From: DATBQN01 sp963755825
Lineage (GTDB): Bacteria; Acidobacteriota; Thermoanaerobaculia; Multivoradales; UBA5704
Reading direction: 5' to 3'
Assembly: GCA_963755825.1 (NCBI GenBank)
Contig: CAVWLA010000003.1
Location: 2,480,001-2,544,000, forward strand
Length of the DNA stretch: 64,000 nucleotides
The notes below the pieces were generated by a model. It did not search any database and was not told the DNA's origin. It worked only from the letters and a program-made list of their open reading frames with translations. The translations under genes and the position numbers were made by a program. How positions within the stretch are numbered: position 1 is the first letter of the stretch; each line of letters opens with the position of its first letter. Below, in pieces: positions 46,927 through 57,570 of the stretch.

Positions 46927-49197
46927 TCATCCCACCTCCATCCCGGCGACGTTCTGGAAGCCGCGCGGCAGCTTCAGCCCGCGCTGGGCGCGCTGGCCGC
47001 GGTAGGCCTCGATCTCGGAAGGCTTCAGGCTCAGGTGCCGCTTGCCGGCGACGATGCGCAGGTGAGCGCCGGGCGCGAAAGCGACGGTGGCGACCAGCGA
47101 CTCGCCCTGCTGCGGGTGGACGTGGAGGATGCGCACCCCCTTGCCGCGCGGCATCAGCGGCAGCTCGGCGGCGGCGAAGACGAGCAGGCGGCCGCTGTCG
47201 GTCGCCGCGGCGACGAGGTCGCTCGCCGGGTCGCCCACCGGCATCGGCGCCAGCACGCGGGCGCCGTCGCCGAGGTTCAGCACCGCCTTGCCGGCGCGGT
47301 TGCGGCTGGCGAGGTCCGCGAGCTTCACCAGGAAGCCGTAGCCGAGGCTCGTCGCGAGGAGCGCCGTCTCCTCGTCGTCCCCCATCATGAGGCCGACGAA
47401 GGTGGCGCCGGGCGGCGGCTGCAGCTGCGAGGAGAGCGGCTCGCCGTGGCCGCGGGCCGAGGGGAGGCCGTGCGCCGGCAGCGCGTAGGCGCGGCCGGTC
47501 GAGTCGAAGAAGAGGGCGGCCTGGTTCGAGCGGCCGCGGGCCGCCTGCAGGAAGCTGTCGCCCGCCTTGAAGGGGAGCTCGCGCGGCTCGAGCTCGTGGC
47601 CCTTGGCGGCGCGCACCCAGCCCTTCTCGGAGAGGACGACGGTCACCGGCTCGGTGGGGACGAGCGAGGCCTCGTCGAGCGCCCTGGCGACCTCGCGCTC
47701 GACGATCGGCGAGCGGCGCGGATCGCCGAACTCGGCGGCGTCCTTCTCGATCTCCTCGCGCACCCGCCGCCGGAGCCTAGCCTCCGAGGAGAGCGTCTTC
47801 TCGAGCCCGTCGCGCTCCTTCGCCAGATCCGCCTGCTCGCCGCGGATCTTCATCTCCTCGAGGCGGGCGATGTGGCGCAGCTTGAGCTCGAGGATCGCCT
47901 CCGCCTGCACGTCGGAGAGCGCGAAGGCCCGCATCAGCTCGGCCTTGGGATGCTCCTCCTCGCGCAGGATGCGGATCACCTCGTCCAAGTTGAGAAACGC
48001 CGCGAGATAGCCCTGGAGGACGTGCAGCCGCGCCAGCACCCGGTCGTAGCGGAACTGCAGGCGGCGGCGGACCGTCTCGGTGCGGAAGGCGAGCCACTCG
48101 GTGAGCAGGCCGCGCAGGGTGTAGAGGTGCGGCCTGCCGTCGAGGCCGATGGCGGTCAGGTTGACGCGGTAGGTGCGCTCGAGGTCGGTGGTGGCAAAGA
48201 GGTGCGCCATCAGCTCGTCGAGATCGACGCGGTTCGAGCGCGGCGTGATGACCAGGCGGGTGGGGTTTTCGTGGTCCGACTCGTCGCGCAGATCCTCGAC
48301 CATGGGGAGCTTTTTCGCCTGCATCTGGGCGGCGATCTGGGCGAGCACCTTGGCGCCGGAGACCTGGTAGGGGAGGGCGGTGACGATGGCGTCGATGCCG
48401 TCGCGCTCCCACACCGCGCGCAGGCGCACGGAGCCGGCGCCGCTCTCCTGCAGGCGGCGCAGCTCGGCGCGCGGCGAGATGATCTCCGCCTCGGTCGGGA
48501 AATCAGGGCCGGGCACCAGCGCGGCGAGCGCGTCGTCGCCCGCCTCGGGGTCGTCCAGGAGGAGAAGGCAGGCGGCGGCGATCTCGCCGACGTTGTGCGG
48601 CGGGATGTCGGTCGCCATGCCGACGGCGATGCCGGAGGCGCCGTTCAACAGCACGTGCGGCAGCCGCGCCGGCAGCAGCCGCGGCTCCTCCAGGGTGCCG
48701 TCGAAGTTCGGCCCCCAGGCGACCGTCCCCTGCCCCAGCTCGGCGAGCAGCACCTGCGCGAAGCGGGTGAGGCGCGCCTCGGTGTAGCGCATGGCGGCGA
48801 AGGAGCGGGGATCGTCCTGCGAGCCCCAGTTCCCCTGCCCGTCGATCAGTGGATAGCGGGTGCTGAACGGCTGCGCCAGGAGCACCATCGCCTCGTAGCA
48901 GGCGGAGTCGCCATGCGGGTGGAACTTGCCGAGCACGTCGCCCACCGTGCGCGCCGACTTCTTGAACTTGGCGGCCGCCGAGAGGCCGAGCTCGGACATC
49001 GCGTAAACGATCCGCCGCTGCACCGGCTTCAAGCCGTCGGCGACGGACGGCAGCGCGCGGTCGAGGACGACGTACATCGAATAGTCGAGGTACGCCTTCT
49101 CGGTGAAGACGGCGAGCGGCATGCGCTCCGATTCGACGAACGGCAGCGTCGGCGCCGGCCCGCCATGGCCGTTGCGGGATCTCTTGCGCGGCGCCAT
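46927..49197 (-). CDS. parC: DNA topoisomerase IV subunit A
   Basis: The 756-residue protein aligns by eye from end to end with E. coli ParC (752 residues). The catalytic tyrosine is Y138 in SFAAMRYTEARLT. The quinolone-resistance region HPHGDSACYEAM has Ser98 and Glu102, the sensitive-type residues equivalent to S80 and E84. The C-terminal domain carries the short 5-blade-type repeats and ends in the ParC, not GyrA, form: no GyrA-box QRRGGKG is seen. Together with ParE it decatenates chromosomes. The start abuts the parE stop with no gap. Confidence 0.95.
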   Translation of the reverse strand: MAPRKRSRNGHGGPAPTLPFVESERMPLAVFTEKAYLDYSMYVVLDRALPSVADGLKPVQRRIVYAMSELGLSAAAKFKKSARTVGDVLGKFHPHGDSACYEAMVLLAQPFSTRYPLIDGQGNWGSQDDPRSFAAMRYTEARLTRFAQVLLAELGQGTVAWGPNFDGTLEEPRLLPARLPHVLLNGASGIAVGMATDIPPHNVGEIAAACLLLLDDPEAGDDALAALVPGPDFPTEAEIISPRAELRRLQESGAGSVRLRAVWERDGIDAIVTALPYQVSGAKVLAQIAAQMQAKKLPMVEDLRDESDHENPTRLVITPRSNRVDLDELMAHLFATTDLERTYRVNLTAIGLDGRPHLYTLRGLLTEWLAFRTETVRRRLQFRYDRVLARLHVLQGYLAAFLNLDEVIRILREEEHPKAELMRAFALSDVQAEAILELKLRHIARLEEMKIRGEQADLAKERDGLEKTLSSEARLRRRVREEIEKDAAEFGDPRRSPIVEREVARALDEASLVPTEPVTVVLSEKGWVRAAKGHELEPRELPFKAGDSFLQAARGRSNQAALFFDSTGRAYALPAHGLPSARGHGEPLSSQLQPPPGATFVGLMMGDDEETALLATSLGYGFLVKLADLASRNRAGKAVLNLGDGARVLAPMPVGDPASDLVAAATDSGRLLVFAAAELPLMPRGKGVRILHVHPQQGESLVATVAFAPGAHLRIVAGKRHLSLKPSEIEAYRGQRAQRGLKLPRGFQNVAGMEVG

Positions 49198-51153
<1,956 letters not shown>

Positions 51154-51447
51154 GGTGGGAGGCGTCGGCGCCGGCTGGCGAGCGGGTGGATCGCGGCGGG
51201 CGCCGGAGCGCCCCATGATACCGGAGCGGCGTGCCCCTCCCGCCGGCCGCGGGGCCCCTTGACGGGCGTCCGGCGAGGCTGCTAGTTTAGCGGTAACGAG
51301 CCGTAAGCAACCCTGTCGCAACGAAGCAGGCAATGGAAGTCGGCGCAGCCGCTCCGCGGCGGGCTCCCGAGGCTTCGCCACCGGGATCCTCCGCTTCGGC
51401 GAGAACCCTCGCCATTCACACCAACCTCACCTCGACAAGGAGATCCG

Positions 51448-52116
51448 ATGCGCGCATTCGCAGCCCGGAAAGCCTGGCAGTCCTTCCTCTTCCTCACCGC
51501 CGCCGCCGCCGTCGCGGTCGCCGTCGCGCCGTGGAGCTCCCCGGCCGCCGCGGCGCCGAAGGACGACGCCAAGATGAAGCCGGCCGCGGCGCCCGCGGCG
51601 CCGAGCGCCAGCGAGGCCGCCGCCATGGAGGCGTACGCCAAGATGGCGCAGCCGGGCGAGCACCACAAGCTCCTCGACCGCTCGATCGGCCACTGGACGA
51701 CGGTGACCAAGATCTACGCCAAGCCCGGCGCGCCGCCCATGGAGTCGACCGGCACCATGGAGGCCTCATGGATCCTCGGCGGGCGCTACGTCGAGTCGGT
51801 CTATCGCGGCCAGATGATGGGCCAGGCCTTCGAGGGCCGCGGCATCGACGGCTACGACAACGAGGCGGAGCAGTACGTCAGCTCCTGGGTCGACAACATG
51901 GGGACCGGCGTCCTGCTGCTCAAGGGCTCGGCCGACGCCGCCGGCAAGCTGACGGTGACCACCAACATCGTCGACCCGATGACCCGCCAGAAGGCGGTCT
52001 ACAAGGGGGTCACCACGCCGATCGACGCCGACAGCTTCCGCTACGAGTCGATCCTGGTGCAGCCGGACGGCAAGGAGTTCAAGTCGATGGAGACGGTCGC
52101 CACGCGGGTGAAGTGA
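51448..52116 (+). CDS. Secreted DUF1579 protein
   Basis: The 222-residue protein has a signal peptide (about 1-36) followed by an Ala/Pro-rich stretch and a DUF1579 domain: LDRSIGHWTTVTKIYAKPG, GTMEASWILGGRYVESVYRG and GIDGYDNEAEQYVSSWVDNM are family-typical. The fold is a lipocalin-like barrel of unknown role. AAGGAGA precedes ATG 51448. TTGACG at 51259-51264 and TAGTTT at 51283-51288 may be a distant promoter, giving a leader of about 155 bases. A long hairpin follows the stop. Confidence 0.85.
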   Translation: MRAFAARKAWQSFLFLTAAAAVAVAVAPWSSPAAAAPKDDAKMKPAAAPAAPSASEAAAMEAYAKMAQPGEHHKLLDRSIGHWTTVTKIYAKPGAPPMESTGTMEASWILGGRYVESVYRGQMMGQAFEGRGIDGYDNEAEQYVSSWVDNMGTGVLLLKGSADAAGKLTVTTNIVDPMTRQKAVYKGVTTPIDADSFRYESILVQPDGKEFKSMETVATRVK

Positions 52117-52127
52117 TCCGCGGCGAT

Positions 52128-52180
52128 CGCCGGCCCGCCGCAGCGCGCCTTTTCTTCTCGGCGCGCTCGGCGGGCCGGCG
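52128..52180. terminator. Long hairpin joined directly to the 20-bp repeat array
   Basis: Outer arms 52128-52140 and 52168-52180 (13 bp) and inner arms 52142-52149 and 52160-52167 (8 bp) are perfectly complementary, with a single unpaired C (52141) and a 10-base loop rich in T. The right end touches the first base of the array at 52181. It may terminate the DUF1579 transcript or form part of the array element. Confidence 0.7.
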
Positions 52181-52440
52181 AATCGATCTGTAGCCTGCCG
52201 ATTGAATCCGTAGCCCGCCGATTCGATTCGTAGCCTTCCGAATCGATTCGTAGCCCGCCGATTTGATCCGTAGCCCGCCGATTCGATTCGTAGCCCGCCG
52301 AATCGATTCGTAGCCCGCCGATTTGATCCGTAGCCCGCCGATCGAATTCGTAGCCTGCCGAGCCAGCCGGAAGCGGAAGAAGTCGATTCTTCCCGCGCCG
52401 ATTCGATTCGTAGCCCGCCGGAGTCGATTCCCCGCCGCCG
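52181..52440. repeat. 20-bp tandem repeat array, 13 periods
   Basis: The 362-base gap between convergent genes holds units in exact 20-base phase with consensus ATTCGATTCGTAGCCCGCCG. Units at 52181-52360 (nine) and 52401-52420 are clear; three periods (52361-52400 and 52421-52440) are degenerate but keep phase. Three unit types recur in the order A (AATCGATTCG), B (ATTTGATCCG), C (ATTCGATTCG), giving a 60-base higher-order repeat from 52241 to 52340. The degenerate part contains a GGAAGAA/TTCTTCC hairpin (52375-52393) of the kind seen in the 16-kb array. 52441-52478 shows nothing notable. Confidence 0.9.
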
Positions 52441-52478
52441 CGCCGATCGGAAGCTCGGGGATTCCTTCTTAGTGCCCC

Positions 52479-53630
52479 CTACTCCGCCGCGATGAGCGCC
52501 CAGCAGACGATGGCGCTGCAGACCGAGCTCCAGCGTCCGAAGCCCTTGTAGATCTGCGCCGCGAAGGCGGCCTGCTGCTTCAAGGTCATGCCGTCGGCCT
52601 TGATCTGCGGATCGGAGACGTTGCGCACGGCAAGCCAGCGCGGGGCGGCGGCTCCCAGCTCGCTGGCGACGAGGCCGAGCACGGCGTCCCCCATCTCCGA
52701 GACGTCGCCCAGCCCCTGCAGCTTGTAGTGGTCGTCCGAGGTGTCGAAGCCGAAGAAGTCGGTGGTCAGGACGCACGACGCCAGCGCCTTGGTCGACACC
52801 TTGACGATCTGCGGCGGGCGGGTGTTGTCCTTGGGGAGCTGGCCGGAGTTCGCCTTGAAGAGGGTCTTGGCGGTGCTGAACAGGCTGGAGTCGGCGGCGC
52901 GGCTCGTGTAGTGGTCGGCGTGGAACGGCTCCTTCTTGAACTTCGCCGTGCAGTCGAAGCGCACGATCGGGCTGACCACCACGTCGCCGACCTCGAACTG
53001 GGTGCCGATGCCGCCGGCGGTGCCGGTGGTGAGGACGAGCTTCGGCTGCACCTCGGCGATGATCTGCCGCCAGACGTCGATGTTCGGCAGCTGCGGCCCG
53101 TCCTGCGACATGTGGGAGTCGGACTTGAAGACGACCACCTGCTTGCCGCCGATCGCCGTCGTCCAGTAGGCGCCGAGCCGCTTGGCCTCGATCGCCGGAC
53201 AGCCGGCCCGCATCTTGGCGGCGATGGCGGCATAGTTGTGGGTGTAGGAGAGGTAGTCGTTGTGGGAATCCTTGCCGGGGGTGAGCACGCGGCTGAGCGC
53301 GTGGCCCTCGTCGACGGTCCAAGTGACGACGAGCACGTCGGCGCGCGGCAGCGGGGCGTCCGCAGGGCCGGCCGGCGCGGGGCCGGTCTTCGGCGCCAGG
53401 CCCTTCGGCCAGTCGACGTCGGTGTAGCGCGAGAGACCGGTCGCCGTGGTGAAGGCGAGGAACTCTCTCCCCGCCGGCGCCTCCGAATCGAAATCGATCA
53501 TCTCGCGCCGCAGGTCCTCGCCGCTCGCCGAGCGGACCGCCGGCTTGAAGGCGAAGGTGGTGGCGGGAGCGGGCGTCGCGATGGGATCGAAGCCGAGATT
53601 GCGCTCGGCCCAGGCGCGGTCGACGATCAT
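52479..53630 (-). CDS. Nucleoside phosphorylase/nucleosidase superfamily protein
   Basis: The 383-residue protein contains a PNP/MTAN-like core from about residue 90: VLVVTWTVDEGHALSRVL, then LVLTTGTAGGIGTQFEVGDV and, near the C-terminus, VSEMGDAVLGLVASEL with the acidic residue region and RWLAVRNVSDPQ. The first 80 residues are an unassigned N-terminal domain. The superfamily splits or phosphorolyses N-glycosidic bonds of nucleosides; some members act as effectors in phage-defence systems, but no partner is nearby. No signal peptide. AAGGAGGG precedes ATG 53630. Confidence 0.8.
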   Translation of the reverse strand: MIVDRAWAERNLGFDPIATPAPATTFAFKPAVRSASGEDLRREMIDFDSEAPAGREFLAFTTATGLSRYTDVDWPKGLAPKTGPAPAGPADAPLPRADVLVVTWTVDEGHALSRVLTPGKDSHNDYLSYTHNYAAIAAKMRAGCPAIEAKRLGAYWTTAIGGKQVVVFKSDSHMSQDGPQLPNIDVWRQIIAEVQPKLVLTTGTAGGIGTQFEVGDVVVSPIVRFDCTAKFKKEPFHADHYTSRAADSSLFSTAKTLFKANSGQLPKDNTRPPQIVKVSTKALASCVLTTDFFGFDTSDDHYKLQGLGDVSEMGDAVLGLVASELGAAAPRWLAVRNVSDPQIKADGMTLKQQAAFAAQIYKGFGRWSSVCSAIVCWALIAAE

Positions 53631-53817
53631 GTGCGTTCCCTCCTTGCGGCTCCCGTGATGATCGATTCATCACCGGATTCAGAGCGGGGATTGCGAGCCG
53701 GCCGGATCGCCGGTGCGAATCGGCTGTCTCTATCGGCGCGCGAGCGAAGGAAAAGTTAGCACGAGCGATGGCTTGCGAAAGTATTTTCGCTATAGCCATC
53801 GGCTGATGGTTCGGCGC

Positions 53818-56022
53818 TCAATCGGCGGTGCTGTCGTCGTCCGCCGGCGCCTCGTGCTGCAGCTCGACGAAGAGCGCCGGGTAGCCGGGCTGGCGGCGGA
53901 CGGCGGCGAGGTCGGCGTCGTTGGCGAGCAGGTCGAGGCGCGGGAACGCCTTGCCCTGCAGCCGCGCGAGGAGGGCCAGGCTCTGCGCCGTGTCGCCCTC
54001 GACGGCGGCGAGGCAGGCCTGGTTGTAGAGCGGGATCCACGAGGTCGGCCGCAGGCGGGCGGCGCGGGCGAAGTAGGCGGCGGCGGCGGCGCGGTCGCCG
54101 GCGTGGCGCGCCGAGTTGCCCGCCTGCACGATCGACTCGAAGTCGTCTGGCTCCACCGCCAGGGTCTGCCGGTAGGCGGCGAGCGCGCGGCGGAAGTCGC
54201 CGCGCGTGTAGTAGAGGTCGGCGAGCCGCCGGTAGACGCGCGGGAAGCCGGGATCGGCGGCGATCGCCTTGCGGTACCAGGCCTCGGCCCCCCGCGGGTC
54301 GCCGCGCAGCACGGCGAGCATCCCCAGGTTGCTGATCGCCTCGACGAAGCCGGGGGTGATGGCGAGCGCCTGCCGGTAGGAGCGCTCGGCGCCGTCCAGG
54401 TCGCCGTCGAGCAGGGAGAGCGTCCCCAGCATGGCGTAGACCCGCGACTGAGTGGGGTCGAGGGCGAGCGAGCGCAGGTATTCGCTGCGCGCCTCCGCCA
54501 GCTTCCCCTGGCGGGTGAGCACCAGGGCGAGGATGTCGACGGCGGTGATGTTCCGCGGCGTCTTGGCGAGGATGGCGCGCAGCCGCTCCTCGCTCCGCGG
54601 CCAGTTCTCGCGCTGGGCGTCGTGGCGGGCGTCCTCCAGCGCGGAATAGAGCGGCATGCCGTCCTTGGGGTCGATCCCCCCCATCGCCTGGCGCGTCGTG
54701 CGCGGCGCCAGATAGCCCAGCGCCTGCAGGCTCTCCAGGGTCTCGCGGTCCATCGGGCTCTTCTGCGGCGCCAGGCCGCGGCGGCGGCTGTCGTCGAGGA
54801 TGGCGGTCAGCTGGCGGTCGAGGATGGCGCCGCGGCGGGCCTCGGCCGGGTAGAGGTTCTTCACCTCGTGCGGGTCCTTGGCGAGGTCGTAGACCTCGGG
54901 CCGCGGGGCGCGGATCCACTTGAAGCCGCCCGAGCGCACGCCGTAGAGCGGCGCCATGCCGAAGCCGACCTCGGAGAGGAGCGACTCCGAGTACTGCGGC
55001 AGCTCGGGCGGCGGCACCTCGCCGCGGAAGGCGGGCAGCAGATCGACGCCCTGGGTCTCCTCGCCGCCGGGGAGCTTCAGGGCGGCGAGGATGGTCGGCA
55101 CCAGGTCCACCGAGCGCACCGGCCCGCCGTAGACCTCGCCGCGCGGCAGCAGGCGCGGGCAGCGCAGGATGAGCGGCACGCGGACGGTGGCGTCGTAGAT
55201 GAAGACCGCGTGGGTCTTCTCGCCGTGCTCGCCGAGGCTCTCGCCGTGGTCGGCGGTGACGATGACCAGGGTGTCGTCGAGCGCGCCGAGCTTGGCGAGC
55301 TCGTCCAGGACGCGGCCGACCGAGCGGTCGAGCACCGCGATCTCGGCGTCGTAGGGCGAGATCGAGAGCATGCGGTCGGCCGCCGAGGCGTGGTAGGGCT
55401 GGTGGGCGTCGAAGAGGTGCATCCAGACGAAGAACGGCCGGCGCCGCGCCGGCGGCCGCGGCTGCTCGGCGGCCGCCCAGCGGTCCAGCCAGGCGGCGGC
55501 CCGCGCCGCCGTCTTCTCCCCCGGCCGCGAGCGGATCATGAAGAGCTTGGCCTCGCTCTCCGACCACAGGTCGTCGTCGTAGCCGTCGAAGCCCTGGACG
55601 AGGTTGTAGCGCCGGTTGAGCACCAGGGCGGAGACGAACGCCTGGGTGCGGTAGCCGGCCCGCTTCAGCCGCTCGGCGAGGGTGACCGCGTCGTCGCCGA
55701 GGGCGTAGGTGCCGTTGTCCCGCACGCCGTGGGCGGGTGGCAGGAGGCCGGTCATGATCGACGAGTGGGAGGGGAGAGTGATCGGCGCCGCCGAGATGGC
55801 GTCGGCGCAGCGCACCCCCTCCTTCGCCAGGCCGTCGAGGCGGGGGGTGCGGGCGAGCGCGTAGCCGTATGAGCCGAGGTGGTCGGCGCGGGTGGTGTCC
55901 AAGGTGATGAGGAGGACGTTCAGCGGCCGCCGCGAGCAGCCGGCGGCGAGGGCGACGGGGACGAGGAGGACGGCGAGCGGGAGGAGGCGGCGGAGCGCGG
56001 ATCGGGCCTGGGTGGGGAACAT
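53818..56022 (-). CDS. Lipoprotein sulfatase/alkaline-phosphatase-fold enzyme with TPR tail
   Basis: The 734-residue protein has a lipoprotein signal with lipobox LAAGC (C29). The alkaline-phosphatase superfamily domain (about 33-430) shows LITLDTTRADHLGSYGY with metal Asp, TADHGESLGEHG and DLAKDPHEVKNL. The classic sulfatase Cys-x-Pro-x-Arg is replaced by TLPSH (T82, H86), so formylglycine cannot form and Thr may be the nucleophile, as in phosphoethanolamine/phosphoglycerol transferases. Residues about 480-720 hold roughly six TPRs (LGTLSLLDGDLDGAERSYRQ, YYTRGDFRRALAAYRQ). It sits in an outer or periplasmic membrane. Similar sulfatase-TPR fusions are recalled from Acidobacteriota. Confidence 0.9.
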   Translation of the reverse strand: MFPTQARSALRRLLPLAVLLVPVALAAGCSRRPLNVLLITLDTTRADHLGSYGYALARTPRLDGLAKEGVRCADAISAAPITLPSHSSIMTGLLPPAHGVRDNGTYALGDDAVTLAERLKRAGYRTQAFVSALVLNRRYNLVQGFDGYDDDLWSESEAKLFMIRSRPGEKTAARAAAWLDRWAAAEQPRPPARRRPFFVWMHLFDAHQPYHASAADRMLSISPYDAEIAVLDRSVGRVLDELAKLGALDDTLVIVTADHGESLGEHGEKTHAVFIYDATVRVPLILRCPRLLPRGEVYGGPVRSVDLVPTILAALKLPGGEETQGVDLLPAFRGEVPPPELPQYSESLLSEVGFGMAPLYGVRSGGFKWIRAPRPEVYDLAKDPHEVKNLYPAEARRGAILDRQLTAILDDSRRRGLAPQKSPMDRETLESLQALGYLAPRTTRQAMGGIDPKDGMPLYSALEDARHDAQRENWPRSEERLRAILAKTPRNITAVDILALVLTRQGKLAEARSEYLRSLALDPTQSRVYAMLGTLSLLDGDLDGAERSYRQALAITPGFVEAISNLGMLAVLRGDPRGAEAWYRKAIAADPGFPRVYRRLADLYYTRGDFRRALAAYRQTLAVEPDDFESIVQAGNSARHAGDRAAAAAYFARAARLRPTSWIPLYNQACLAAVEGDTAQSLALLARLQGKAFPRLDLLANDADLAAVRRQPGYPALFVELQHEAPADDDSTAD

Positions 56023-56196
56023 GGAGGACGGGGATTCTATGCCGCAGGGTTCCCGGCGGCCCTCGGAACCGGCTCCAAAACCAAGCTGCGCCAGGCCCCC
56101 TTTTTTGCGCTACAATGCGCCCCATCTCAACCGGACAATTCCAAGACGGGCGGTACTGAACCCGCCGATCCCGATCCGATGAAGGGGGCATGTGCC

Positions 56197-57324
56197 ATGA
56201 GGAGGAGTTTGCTGGGCGTAGTTCTGCTGGGTGGTCTGACCGCCACCGCCGCCGTCGCCGACGTCGCGATGGTCGAGCATCAGGTGCTGCATCACAACCT
56301 GCACGCCAACAAGCTGCAGATGCGCGGGCTGGCGAAGAAGCCGCACGTCCCCACCCGCGCCACCGGCTCCCAGGGGCTGATCGACGCCTCGGGGCTCAAG
56401 TTCTTCATCAACACGAACATCACCTTCTCCACCACGAGCTCCGCCTCGGGCGCGGCGTCGGAGGCGAGCTACACCCACGCCGTCGCCGCCGACACGTTGA
56501 ACGGCGGCACCACGAGCTCGACGCTCAACGACGCCTACGACGGCTACAACACGCTCTGCATCGCGCTCAACAACGTCATCACCAACTGTGAGACCGGCAA
56601 CGCCAACTTCGTGATCTACGACAAGCTCGGGCCGGCGACGACGGAGTGCGCCGGCACCACCTCCGGCGTCAATCGCCAGGTCGTCCTGCCGGTGCAGACG
56701 ACCGGCAACCTGCAGATCCAGCGCAAGGTCTTCGTCCCCGACAACGACTCCTTCGCCCGCTGGCTCAACTACTTCACCAACACCGGCGGCACCCCGCAGA
56801 CGGTCACCGCGATCATCGCCAACAACCTCGGCTCGGACAACAACACCAAGATCGTCGCCACCTCGAGCGGCGACACCACGGTGACCACCGCCGACACCTG
56901 GGTGAGCAGCTTCCAGAACTGGTCCGGCACGACGTCCTCCGACGTGCGCCTCGGCCACGTCCTGCAGAGCGCCGCCGCGCCGGTGCCGGTCGCCGGCATC
57001 AGCTTCAACGACGGCGACGACAATCCCTTCTGGGGCTATACCTTCACCCTGGCGCCGGGGGAGACCAAGATCATCATGAACTTCGGCGTCGGCCAGCCGA
57101 CGAATGCCGCCGCTGCCATGAAAGCGGCTCTTCTCGCGTCGGTACCGCTGCCGGACACCGCCCTGCAGTGCATGACGACGGCGGAGAAGGCCGAGGTCGC
57201 GAACTTCACTCCGCCGGCCGCCCCGGTGCCCACCCTCGGCAGCGTCGGTCTCCTCGGCCTCGGCGCCCTGCTGGCGCTCGCCGCGGTGATGATCCTCGTC
57301 AAGCGCCGCCCCGCCGCCATCTAG
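56197..57324 (+). CDS. Exported protein with IPTL-CTERM-like sorting signal
   Basis: The 375-residue protein has a signal peptide (about 1-21, AVADVAM) and a beta-rich, Thr/Ser/Asn-rich body with four cysteines (LCIALNNVITNC, ECAG, QCMTT). The C-terminus has VPTLGSVGLLGLGALLALAA, a single membrane helix and a basic end (VKRRPAAI), the tripartite form of IPTL-CTERM signals processed by exosortase-type systems. No exosortase gene is in the window. TACAAT at 56111-56116 is a likely -10 element. ATG 56197 is preferred over 56179. Confidence 0.8.
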   Translation: MRRSLLGVVLLGGLTATAAVADVAMVEHQVLHHNLHANKLQMRGLAKKPHVPTRATGSQGLIDASGLKFFINTNITFSTTSSASGAASEASYTHAVAADTLNGGTTSSTLNDAYDGYNTLCIALNNVITNCETGNANFVIYDKLGPATTECAGTTSGVNRQVVLPVQTTGNLQIQRKVFVPDNDSFARWLNYFTNTGGTPQTVTAIIANNLGSDNNTKIVATSSGDTTVTTADTWVSSFQNWSGTTSSDVRLGHVLQSAAAPVPVAGISFNDGDDNPFWGYTFTLAPGETKIIMNFGVGQPTNAAAAMKAALLASVPLPDTALQCMTTAEKAEVANFTPPAAPVPTLGSVGLLGLGALLALAAVMILVKRRPAAI

Positions 57325-57340
57325 ATCCTGTCTCGAACGA

Positions 57341-57368
57341 GCGGCCGGTCCGGCAACGGACCGGCCGC
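57341..57368 (+). terminator. Strong hairpin with GCAA tetraloop after the IPTL-CTERM-like gene
   Basis: A perfect 12-bp stem (GCGGCCGGTCCG at 57341-57352 with 57357-57368) carries a GCAA loop. It begins 17 bases after the stop. There is no T-run, so termination efficiency is uncertain and it may instead protect the 3' end. Confidence 0.6.
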
Positions 57369-57570
57369 CTCGGCCGGCCGCTGGGCCTCTCCCCTCCCGA
57401 ATTCAAATTCCGCAAAACATGGCCCTGCCCCGGTCGGGCTGGTGCGACGCCTTGCGTTGCTCGTCCGTAGATCAAGACAGACGAAGCCGCCGAATCGACC
57501 GAACCCGAGCCACCCGCGCGCCGCCGAGCCTCCTGCCCGGACGGCGCGCCCGAGAAGGAGGGCTGTACGC

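Noticed and set aside
52181..52440. TTCGATTC motifs resembling a tRNA T-loop
   Set aside because: They are part of the 20-bp tandem repeat; no acceptor, D or anticodon stems can be formed and the spacing is strictly periodic.
52181..52440. CRISPR array
   Set aside because: Repeats are contiguous with no unique spacers, and no cas genes are present.
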